From the NCBI RefSeq assembly GCF_040605455.1, contig NZ_JBEXCV010000082.1, positions 1 through 39,175 on the forward strand: a DNA stretch of 39,175 nucleotides. Reading direction: 5' to 3'. The translations under genes were made by a program, and so were the position numbers. The stretch comes from Embleya sp040605455. Its GTDB lineage: Bacteria > Actinomycetota > Actinomycetes > Streptomycetales > Streptomycetaceae. Below are positions 32,494-39,175 of this stretch, piece by piece. Under the pieces are notes generated by a model that was not told the origin of the DNA, ran no database searches, and was given only the letters and a program-made list of their open reading frames with translations. Numbering within the stretch: position 1 is the first letter of the stretch; the number at the start of each line of letters is the position of its first letter.

Positions 32494-34047
32494 TCAGGAG
32501 AGGCCGAGGCGCCGATAGCGGAGCATCCGCGCGGCCAGGCGGTCGTCCGCGTCCAGTACCCGCAGCATGCTCAGCTCGTGGTCGAGCACGGCCGCCACCC
32601 GGCGTACGAACGCCTCGGGTTCCTCGGCGGCGTCCGGGTGCTCGGGCACCACCCGGTCCACGATCCGGTTCCGATACAGGTCGGCGGAGCGGATCCCCTG
32701 GCGTCCGGCGATCTCGGCGGCGCGCTGGGTGCTCCGATACAGGATGGCCGCCGCGCCCTCCGGCGGCAGCGGCGACAACCAGCCGTGCTGCGCGCAGATC
32801 ACCCGGTCCGCGGGCAGCAGTGCGAGCGCGCCGCCGCCGGAGCCCTGGCCGAGCAGCAGGCACACGGTCGGCGCGCGCAACAACACCAACTCGGCCAGGC
32901 AGCGGGCGATCTCGCCGGCCAGGCCACCCTCTTCGGCCTCGCGCGAGAGCGCGGCGCCGGCGGTGTCCACCACCGTCACCAGAGGCAGGCCCAACTCGGC
33001 GGCCAGCCGCATGCCCCGCCGGGCCTGACGCAGCCCGGCGGGGCCGAACGGGCCGTGCTCGCTCTGCCGGGTGCGGTCGTGTCCCAGAACCACGCACGGC
33101 GCGCCGAGTCCCGGGCCGGCCCCGAACCGGGCCAGCACCAGGCGCAGCGCCGGCTCGCTCTCCCCCTCGCCGGTCCCGCGCAGCGGGGTGACCGACCGCG
33201 CACCGTGCCGCAGCAGCGTGCGCAGCCCCGGGCGACGCGGATCACGCGAACGCTCCACCGAGGTCCACGCCGGCACGTCGGGCTGCGGTTCGACGTCGGC
33301 CTCGGGCGCCGGACCCGACCGCGCACCGAGCGGCGGATCGCCCGGCAGGCCGGACGGCGCGGCACCGGAGTCGAGCACGTCGAAGACCCGGATCGCGACC
33401 TGCCGCAGTTCCTCCGGCGGCACGACCGCGTCGATCAGGCCGTGTTCGTACAGGTTCTCCGCGACCTGGACGCCGGCCGGGAACGGCTGCTCGTGCAGCG
33501 CCTCGTACACGCGCGGCCCGAGGAAGCCGATCAGTGCGCCGGGCTGCGCGGCGGTGACGTGGCCGAGCGAGCCCCAGGAGGCGAACACGCCGCCGGTGGT
33601 GGGGTGGCGCAGGTAGACGAGGTAGGGCAGACCGGCCGCGCGGTGTGCAGCCACCGCCGCGGAGATCTTGACCATCTGCAGGAACGCGACGGTGCCCTCC
33701 TGCATGCGGGTGCCGCCGGAGGTGGGCGAGGCCAACAGCGGCAGACCCTCGGTGGTGGCCCGCTCCACCGCGAGGGTCAGCCGTTCGGCACCCGCCACGC
33801 CGATCGAGCCGGCCAGGAAGTCGAACTCGCACGCGGCCACCGCCACCCGACGGCCGTGGATCCGGCCCTCCCCGGTGACCAGCGCCTCGTCCAGGCCGGT
33901 CCGCGCGCGGGCCGCCGCCAGCTCGGCCGCGTACCCCGGATCCGGTGCCGCGAGCGTGGGCAACGGGTCGTTCCAGCCACGGAAACTGCCCGGATCCAGG
34001 ACGCGTTCGATCAGATCGAGCGCCCGCACTCGCTCGGGGTGACTCAT
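32494..34047 (-). CDS. Fused AccD/AccA-like acyl-CoA carboxyltransferase
   Basis: The product is a biotin-dependent carboxyltransferase with both crotonase-like halves in one 517-residue chain. The N-half (about 1-225) is AccD-like (SGGTRMQEGTVAFLQMVKISAA would span its acyl-CoA site). The C-half (about 290-517) is AccA-like (DTAGAALSREAEEGGLAGEI, then LGQGSGGGALALLPADRV). The zinc-ribbon that starts E. coli AccD is absent. It should move CO2 from carboxybiotin to an acyl-CoA, but no biotin carrier or carboxylase is adjacent. The linker between the halves is Pro/Asp-rich. A TAGCTT box ends 6 nt before the ATG at 34047, suggesting a leaderless mRNA. Confidence 0.85.
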   Translation of the reverse strand: MSHPERVRALDLIERVLDPGSFRGWNDPLPTLAAPDPGYAAELAAARARTGLDEALVTGEGRIHGRRVAVAACEFDFLAGSIGVAGAERLTLAVERATTEGLPLLASPTSGGTRMQEGTVAFLQMVKISAAVAAHRAAGLPYLVYLRHPTTGGVFASWGSLGHVTAAQPGALIGFLGPRVYEALHEQPFPAGVQVAENLYEHGLIDAVVPPEELRQVAIRVFDVLDSGAAPSGLPGDPPLGARSGPAPEADVEPQPDVPAWTSVERSRDPRRPGLRTLLRHGARSVTPLRGTGEGESEPALRLVLARFGAGPGLGAPCVVLGHDRTRQSEHGPFGPAGLRQARRGMRLAAELGLPLVTVVDTAGAALSREAEEGGLAGEIARCLAELVLLRAPTVCLLLGQGSGGGALALLPADRVICAQHGWLSPLPPEGAAAILYRSTQRAAEIAGRQGIRSADLYRNRIVDRVVPEHPDAAEEPEAFVRRVAAVLDHELSMLRVLDADDRLAARMLRYRRLGLS

Positions 34048-34135
34048 ATGATCAAGCTAATGCCACACCCGGCAACGTTCACCCCGTTACCGATGAGTCC
34101 TACCGGTCGGTACGCCGATCTGGCAGGCTGCGGGA

Positions 34136-35386
34136 ATGGCTCCTCTCACCGCCGCGCCGCCGGTGTCCGCTCCCGCCGCGCCGCTCACCCTCGGCGCCGA
34201 TCGTTCCCGCTACGACAAGGCCACCGCGCACCTGGACGCGCCGTTCGCGATCGTGGACCTGACCGCCTACCGGGCCAACGCGGCGGACCTGGTGCGCCGC
34301 GCGGGCGGCACACCGGTGCGAGTGGCGAGCAAGTCGGTGCGCTGCCTGCCGCTGCTGCACGAGGTGTTGGCGCTGGACGGCTACCACGGCGTGATGGCGT
34401 TCACCCTGCCCGAGGGCCTGTGGCTGGCGAGCGAGGGGATCACCGACGTCCTGGTCGCCTACCCCTCGACCGACCGCGCCGGCTATCGCCGGCTGGCGGC
34501 GGACGCCGAGGCCGCGGCGCGGGTGACGATCATGATCGACGACCCGGCCCAGCTGGACCTGATCGAGCGCGCGATCGCGGACGTGCGGCCCCGGGCCGAA
34601 CTGCGGGTGTGCGTGGACATCGACACCTCCTGGCAACCGTTCGGTGGCCGGGTGCACATCGGCGCGCACCGCTCGCCGCTGCACACGCCCGAACAGGTGG
34701 TCGCGGTGGCCGAGGCGGTCACCCGCCGACCGGGCTTTCGGCTGGTGGGGCTGATGGCCTACGAGGCACACATCGCGGGCGTCGGCGACGCGCCCGACGG
34801 TCGCGCTCTCTACGGCCGGATCCTGCGCGCGATGCAGGCGAAGGCCGGTGCCGAACTGAGCGGGCGCCGGGCCGAGATCGTCCGGGCGGTGCGCGCGATC
34901 ACTGCGCTGGAGTTCGTCAACGGCGGCGGCACCGGCAGCGTGGAGCGCACCGCCGCGGAGTCCTCGATCACCGAGGTCGCCGCCGGTTCCGGGCTCTTCC
35001 AACCGCGTCTGTTCGACCACTACACCTGCTTCCGGGGCCGCCCCGCCGCGCTGTTCGCGCTGCCCGTGGTGCGCCGCGCCGGACACGGCTGCGTGACCGT
35101 GCTCGGCGGCGGCTATCCGGCGTCGGGAGTACCCGCGGCCGACCGGCTGCCCCAGCCATACCTGCCGCAGGGCCTGTCGTACCAGCCGCAGGAGGCGGCC
35201 GGCGAGGTGCAGACGCCGCTGCGCGGCGCGGCCGCGGACGATCTGCGGATCGGCGACTCGGTATGGTTCCGGCACGCCAAGGCGGGTGAACTGTGCGAGC
35301 GTTTCGACGCGCTGCATCTGGTGGAGGGCGATCGGGTGGTGCGTACGGTGCCCACCTACCGGGGCGAGGGCCACACGTTCCTGTGA
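34136..35386 (+). CDS. PLP-dependent alanine racemase-like / amino-acid deaminase-aldolase protein
   Basis: This fold-type III PLP enzyme has 416 residues. The N-terminal alanine-racemase-like barrel has the Schiff-base lysine at K66 in RVASKSVR and LVGLMAYEAHIAG on the way round. The C-terminal D-serine-dehydratase-like domain contains FRHAKAGELCERF (H380, K382, C387), where related enzymes bind a metal. The family is annotated as amino-acid deaminase/aldolase, acting on D-amino acids or beta-hydroxy amino acids; the true substrate is open. It is divergent from the carboxyltransferase gene. CAGGCT ends 6 nt before the ATG, giving a possible leaderless start. Confidence 0.85.
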   Translation: MAPLTAAPPVSAPAAPLTLGADRSRYDKATAHLDAPFAIVDLTAYRANAADLVRRAGGTPVRVASKSVRCLPLLHEVLALDGYHGVMAFTLPEGLWLASEGITDVLVAYPSTDRAGYRRLAADAEAAARVTIMIDDPAQLDLIERAIADVRPRAELRVCVDIDTSWQPFGGRVHIGAHRSPLHTPEQVVAVAEAVTRRPGFRLVGLMAYEAHIAGVGDAPDGRALYGRILRAMQAKAGAELSGRRAEIVRAVRAITALEFVNGGGTGSVERTAAESSITEVAAGSGLFQPRLFDHYTCFRGRPAALFALPVVRRAGHGCVTVLGGGYPASGVPAADRLPQPYLPQGLSYQPQEAAGEVQTPLRGAAADDLRIGDSVWFRHAKAGELCERFDALHLVEGDRVVRTVPTYRGEGHTFL

Positions 35387-35580
35387 GCGCGGGGCCGCGC
35401 GGATCGCGGCGACGACGGGGACCGACCGGCCGTTAACCGGACAAGACCCACCCGTTCGGCCCACCGCGCAAAAAACGACCCGTTGAGGGGCTGTCCGGCA
35501 CCACCACGGATGGCCCACAATGCCCATTGCCGGCGCTGTATCGGCGCGGCGGTACGTCCGGCCGGTGAAAGGTCGCAGCC

Positions 35581-35955
35581 ATGATCGCGCGCTTGGGCAC
35601 GCTCGGGCAGGAACACCCCGTCACCGGGGTGACGATCTGGCGCGGCTGTGCGGTCGTCCACCTGGCCGGCGAACTGGACCTGCACAACGCCCCGTTGCTG
35701 CATCGCACGCTGATCGAGCTGATCGATGGCGGTTGTCGCCGGGTGGTCGTGGACGCCACCGGGCTGAACTTCTGCGACTCGGTCGGCCTGGGTGTGCTGA
35801 TAGACGCGTTCAAGTCGATGCATGCCTTCTCCGGCGAACTGCGCCTGGCCGCACCCGATCGCAACGTCCGCGCGACGCTGCGGATGACCGGTCTGATCGA
35901 CGTGCTGGGCGTGCGGGACACCCTTCAGGAAGTGCTCGACGAGTTCGCCGACTGA
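35581..35955 (+). CDS. STAS-domain anti-sigma factor antagonist
   Basis: This is an anti-anti-sigma protein of the SpoIIAA/RsbV type, 124 residues in one STAS domain. The core is VVHLAGELDLHNAPLL and then VVVDATGLNFCDSVGLGVLI, with the phosphorylatable Ser67 of the DS-x-G motif. When dephosphorylated it should bind an anti-sigma kinase and free a sigma factor; phosphorylation of Ser67 would inactivate it. No partner kinase is adjacent. The ATG at 35581 has AAAGG 9 nt upstream. The next genes include an ECF sigma factor, but nothing links them directly. Confidence 0.9.
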   Translation: MIARLGTLGQEHPVTGVTIWRGCAVVHLAGELDLHNAPLLHRTLIELIDGGCRRVVVDATGLNFCDSVGLGVLIDAFKSMHAFSGELRLAAPDRNVRATLRMTGLIDVLGVRDTLQEVLDEFAD

Positions 35956-35995
35956 GTCCGGTCCCACGCGCGGGCCGACGTCGGTCCGGTGCGGC

Positions 35996-36937
35996 ATGAT
36001 CGGGCGGGTGACTGAACGTCTGATGCTCCTCGACACCGCGTCCTTGTACTTCCGCGCCTACTTCGGCGTCCCGGAGTCGGTCAAGGCTCCCGACGGCACA
36101 CCGGTCAACGCCGTGCGCGGCCTGGTCGACTTCATCACCCGCCTGGTCGAGGACCGCCGGCCCACCCGACTGGTGGCGTGCATGGACGCGGACTGGCGAC
36201 CTCAGTTCCGGGTCGACGCGATCCCCTCGTACAAGGCGCACCGGGTCGCCGAGGCGGCCGGGCCGGACGAGGAGGAGATCCCGGACACGCTCGCCCCGCA
36301 GGTCCCGGTGATCGAGCAGGTGTTGGACGCGCTGGGCATCCCGCGCGTGGGCGTGCCGGGCTTCGAGGCGGACGACGTGATCGGCACGCTGGCCGAGCGG
36401 GCCGGCATCGCGGTGGACATCGTCACCGGCGACCGGGATCTGTTCCAACTCGTCGACGACGCACGCGCGATCCGGGTGCTCTACACGGTCAAGGGCGTGG
36501 CCGCGCACGAGGTGATCGACGAGGCCGAGGTGCTCGCCCGCTACGGCGTGCCCGCCTCGGCCTACGCGGACTTCGCCACGCTGCGCGGCGACGCCAGCGA
36601 CGGGCTGCCCGGGGTCAAGGGCATCGGGGACAAGACCGCGGCGCAGTTGATCGGCGAGTACGGCGACCTGGCGGGCGTGCGCGCGGCCGCAGCCGACCCG
36701 GCGGCCAAGCTGACCCCGGCCCGGCGGGCCCGGATCCTGGAGGCGGGCGCCTACCTGGATGTGGCCCCGGGCGTGGTGCGGGTGGTACGAGATGTGCCGC
36801 TGCCGCCGCCGGCCGAGTGGGATCGGCCGCTGCCCACCGAACCGGCCGACCCGGTCGCCCTCGACGCGTTGCGCCGACAGTGGGGCCTGAGCGGTCCGGT
36901 GCACCGGTTGCTCGACGTGCTCACCCCTCGTCGGTGA
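35996..36937 (+). CDS. 5'-3' exonuclease (DNA polymerase I N-domain family)
   Basis: This is a stand-alone flap/5'-nuclease of 313 residues, acting on branched or nicked DNA with two metal ions. Acidic metal ligands are visible in MLLDTASLYFRAY, ACMDADWRPQFR, EADDVIGTLA, VTGDRDLFQL and GDASDGLPGVKGIGDKTA; the last is the helix-three-turn-helix DNA-binding segment. There is no polymerase domain. Actinomycetes often carry such a protein besides PolA. The ATG at 35996 and a GTG at 36008 are both possible starts; neither has a strong ribosome-binding site. It follows the STAS gene by 40 nt. Confidence 0.9.
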   Translation: MIGRVTERLMLLDTASLYFRAYFGVPESVKAPDGTPVNAVRGLVDFITRLVEDRRPTRLVACMDADWRPQFRVDAIPSYKAHRVAEAAGPDEEEIPDTLAPQVPVIEQVLDALGIPRVGVPGFEADDVIGTLAERAGIAVDIVTGDRDLFQLVDDARAIRVLYTVKGVAAHEVIDEAEVLARYGVPASAYADFATLRGDASDGLPGVKGIGDKTAAQLIGEYGDLAGVRAAAADPAAKLTPARRARILEAGAYLDVAPGVVRVVRDVPLPPPAEWDRPLPTEPADPVALDALRRQWGLSGPVHRLLDVLTPRR

Positions 36938-37018
36938 TGCCCGGGAATCTCCACCCGGGGACGGCGGCCGGCCACTCGAAAGGGTCGCTCCCGAACGCGC
37001 CGGGCGCACGGCCGACAA

Positions 37019-37034
37019 TGTGATCCAGGTCACA
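37019..37034. promoter_or_regulatory. Perfect CRP-type palindrome
   Basis: TGTGATCCAGGTCACA matches the CRP/FNR-family consensus TGTGA-N6-TCACA at every fixed base, and the GTG-N6-GNCAC form given for Streptomyces Crp. It sits 55 nt before the ATG at 37090, in position to control that gene. Confidence 0.6.
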
Positions 37035-37089
37035 TCGGAAAGTTCCATGAAATCTGTCACGTTCGCCCTGAAGACCTGTCTCCCCAGGC

Positions 37090-37818
37090 ATGCGTACCGA
37101 GTGTGACACCACAATCACCACCCGACTCGACCGCGACCGACTCCGGGGCGAGTGGCAACGGGTGACCTTCCGGGCCGGTTGGCCGGCCCGGGTCGCCTGG
37201 CACAGCAACGCCGCCGAGCAATGCCTGGACGCCTTCGTCCGCGACGGCCACGTGCATTCCGCGTGCCTGGCCCTGGCCCGCGACCGGGCCGCCGCCGAGA
37301 TCCCTCTGGACGTGGCACTGGCCGAACTGGACGCGCTGTTCCTGTGCGGCCTCGCCCACAGCGCGCCAGGCCCGCTCGTGCAGGCCTACCTGAGCACCCG
37401 CACCCGGGCCAACGTGCCCGGCACCCTGCCGCCCGGCACCGACCCGATCACCGAACTCCCCTCGGCCGCACTCCTGCAGCAGCGACTGGCCCGGCGGGCC
37501 GCCGCCGGCGAGCACGTGCGGCTCGCGGTGGTGCGGCTGGAGGTGCCCGAGTCGCTGCCGTGGGGGCACCTGCGCCACCTGCTGCTGACCGCCCGACACC
37601 TGGAACGCGCGCTCGGCGACCAGGCCTACGCGGTGCCGCCCGGGCGGCTGATGGCCCTGCTCGACGGCGACGACCCCGAATTGCCGGACCGCCTGGACCG
37701 GCTGTGCCGGGCGCCGGTGGACCCGCTGGACGGCCCCGGCGGGGTGCCCGGCGGGGCCCCGCGCGTCCCGCGTTCGAGCGTGCGCGTGACCACCGCGCCG
37801 GGCTCGACGGGTCGGTAG
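37090..37818 (+). CDS. Hypothetical protein with a degenerate GGDEF-like segment
   Basis: I do not recognise the whole 242-residue protein. The N-terminal 110 residues are a helical domain with no motif I know. Residues 118-150 (DPITELPSAALLQQRLARRA, then VRLAVVRLEV) look like the start of a GGDEF domain (DxLTGLPNRxxLxxRL). Where GGDEF would fall, the sequence reads VPPGRLMALL (182-191), so the catalytic residues are gone and it should not make c-di-GMP. The end is Gly/Pro-rich. It has a CRP-type site upstream and an ECF sigma gene 242 nt downstream. The domain reading is inference from short similarity. Confidence 0.55.
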   Translation: MRTECDTTITTRLDRDRLRGEWQRVTFRAGWPARVAWHSNAAEQCLDAFVRDGHVHSACLALARDRAAAEIPLDVALAELDALFLCGLAHSAPGPLVQAYLSTRTRANVPGTLPPGTDPITELPSAALLQQRLARRAAAGEHVRLAVVRLEVPESLPWGHLRHLLLTARHLERALGDQAYAVPPGRLMALLDGDDPELPDRLDRLCRAPVDPLDGPGGVPGGAPRVPRSSVRVTTAPGSTGR

Positions 37819-38060
37819 CGCGCGATGAACCAGCTCTTCGCATGTACGTTCGTCACCCGAATGACGCAGCGTCACACCCGCCGCGAACCCCCGAACGGCG
37901 TAGGCGCGGGTGTTCGGCCCACGCGCCTGTGCCGCGCCACCCGCGCCGGAGCGCACGCCGGGTGCCTTACCCGACCCCCCCGCTTGTGGACAGACCGTGT
38001 CCGGATGGTCACGATGCTGTCCGAGCGATCGGGTACGGCACGCGAACAAGGGGGCAGACG
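37819..38060 (+). other. Spacer upstream of the ECF sigma gene
   Basis: These 242 bases have no gene. A possible promoter is TGGACA (37987-37992), 17 nt, then CACGAT (about 38010-38015), leaving a leader of roughly 40 nt. The -35 is good and the -10 poor. Confidence 0.3.
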
Positions 38061-39175
38061 GTGGCACGCGAGGACGACGCGGCGACCCCGGACCCCAGCG
38101 GCGACGCGAGCGGCGGCGCCGCCGAGGCGACCGGCTCCGGCGCACGTCCCCCATTCGTCCCCGGCCAGCGCGGCGTGCATCACCCTCGGGCGTACGACGG
38201 CGACCTCGGGCCCGAGCCGGCCGCAGCCCAACCGACCCAGCCCCGGACGGCCGACACCGCAGCGCCCGACCCCTTCGCGCCCGGCCCGGGCGGCGGGCAC
38301 TGCGACGCCGCACCGGACGCCGACACCGGCTGGGTGGCCGCGTTCGACGGCCCCCCGGACGGCCGACTGGCCGACCTGGTGCGCGCCGGCGACGGCGACG
38401 CCTACGGCCTGCTCTATCAGCGCCACGTCGGCTCGGTCCGCCGCTTCGCGCGCACCTGCACCCGCACCCCCGAGGCCGCCGACGACCTGTGCGCCGAGGC
38501 GTTCGCCCGCACGCTGCAGGCGTTGCGTTCGGGCCGGGGGCCGAAGGAGGCGTTCCGGGCCTACCTGCTCACCACCGTGCGGCACGTCGCGGGCGACTGG
38601 ACCGGGAGCGACCGCCGCGAATGGCTCACCGAGGACTTCACGGCCTTCGAGTCCGCGTGGGAGAACCAGGACCGCGTGGTGAAGGCCGACGACGCGCGGC
38701 TCGCGCTCCAGGCGTTCCAGAACCTGCCCGAGCGGTCCCGGATGGTGCTGTGGCACGTGGACATCGAGGGCGAGCAGGCCGTCCAGGTCGCCCCGCTGGT
38801 CGGCGAGAACCCGGACAACGTGCGCAAGATCCTGGAGCGGGCCCGCCAGGAACTACGCGACAACTACTTCGTGGCGTTCGCCACCGGCGGCGTCAAGGAC
38901 GAGAACTGCAAGAAGTTCACCCGGTACTACGGCCGGCACATCCGCAACCGGATGGACTCCGAGAAACGCCGGGAAAGCATCGACGCGCACCTGAAGAAGT
39001 GCAGCCGGTGCAACGAGACCTACGCGGAGATGGTCGACGTCCGCGACCGGTACGGGCCGATCGCGCTGGCACTGATCGGCATCACCGCGCCGATCTTCCT
39101 CAGCGGCACGGCCGTGGCCGCGGGCACCGCCGCGGCGGCCGCGGCCGTGGCCGGCGGGATGGGCCTGGCCGCGGG
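38061..39175 (+). CDS. ECF sigma factor fused to a zinc-finger and membrane domain, 3' end beyond window
   Basis: The visible 371 residues begin with an about 100-residue disordered Pro/Ala-rich leader. Sigma region 2 (about 103-180, GDAYGLLYQRHVGSVRRFAR) and region 4 (about 213-268, LPERSRMVLWHVDIEGEQAV) follow. After these comes a putative zinc-binding motif with C283, H310, C314 and C317 (HLKKCSRC), resembling the anti-sigma ZAS motif, and then a hydrophobic helix (about 333-355). Sigma and anti-sigma-like parts are thus on one chain, as in some actinobacterial ECF groups with C-terminal membrane extensions. The GTG at 38061 has AAGGGGG 7 nt upstream. The C-terminal extracytoplasmic part lies outside the window. 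Confidence 0.85.
   Translation, partial: MAREDDAATPDPSGDASGGAAEATGSGARPPFVPGQRGVHHPRAYDGDLGPEPAAAQPTQPRTADTAAPDPFAPGPGGGHCDAAPDADTGWVAAFDGPPDGRLADLVRAGDGDAYGLLYQRHVGSVRRFARTCTRTPEAADDLCAEAFARTLQALRSGRGPKEAFRAYLLTTVRHVAGDWTGSDRREWLTEDFTAFESAWENQDRVVKADDARLALQAFQNLPERSRMVLWHVDIEGEQAVQVAPLVGENPDNVRKILERARQELRDNYFVAFATGGVKDENCKKFTRYYGRHIRNRMDSEKRRESIDAHLKKCSRCNETYAEMVDVRDRYGPIALALIGITAPIFLSGTAVAAGTAAAAAAVAGGMGLAA

Noticed and set aside
32578..35289. A 903-residue plus-strand open frame spanning the carboxyltransferase and racemase-like genes
   Set aside because: It crosses a divergent promoter region and is out of phase with the real racemase-like gene; composition is shadow-like.

Overview
The window is high-GC DNA from a Streptomycetales-type actinomycete: very high G+C, many GTG starts, TAGNNT-type -10 boxes, and a gene order (metNIQ ... 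argCJBDR ... pheST, sensor kinase, SpoU methylase, rplT-rpmI-infC, DUF1844, SseB) that I remember as conserved in Streptomyces chromosomes. It is core chromosome with accessory pieces. I see no rRNA, tRNA, CRISPR, IS element or phage gene.

Layout, left to right. 1-1.3 kb: 5' part of a ChlI/BchI-type (probably cobalto-) chelatase gene on the minus strand, behind a cobalamin riboswitch. 1.7-4.3 kb: metN-metI-metQ methionine importer (minus). 4.7-5.2 kb: a GNAT acetyltransferase. 5.4-9.3 kb: a three-gene lipid operon (alpha/beta hydrolase, WS/DGAT acyltransferase with an unusual acidic/basic tail, SDR reductase) joined by GTGA overlaps. 9.6-17.3 kb: a seven-gene arginine operon, argC-J-B-D-R-G-H, without argF. 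Its promoter is overlapped by two ARG-box-like operators. 17.5-21.3 kb: two tandem plus-strand GT-C membrane glycosyltransferases resembling mycobacterial AftB. A decayed 3' fragment of a third copy lies at about 22.3-22.5 kb, beyond an intervening SDR gene. 22.6-30.0 kb: pheS-pheT, a PAS sensor kinase, a SpoU rRNA methyltransferase, and the infC-rpmI-rplT operon (all minus). 30.4-34.0 kb: a DUF1844 gene, a repeat-rich spacer, an SseB-family gene and a fused carboxyltransferase. 34.1-39.2 kb (plus): a PLP alanine-racemase-like enzyme, a STAS anti-anti-sigma protein, a 5'-3' exonuclease, a protein with a degenerate GGDEF-like segment behind a CRP-type site, and a truncated ECF sigma factor fused to a zinc-finger and membrane region.

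The strongest regulatory signals are these. (1) infC must start at a non-canonical ATC codon, because an in-frame TGA lies four codons upstream while the conserved IF3 N-terminus is already being encoded. (2) A textbook terminator with a U-run sits inside the infC leader, and an upstream segment could pair as an 8-bp antiterminator, which suggests transcription attenuation. (3) Tandem ARG boxes lie over the argC promoter. (4) Five genes have a -10-like hexamer exactly 6 nt before the start codon, which predicts leaderless mRNAs. (5) A perfect TGTGA-N6-TCACA palindrome lies upstream of the GGDEF-like gene.

All calls come from reading the sequence and from memory of protein families. No database search was possible.
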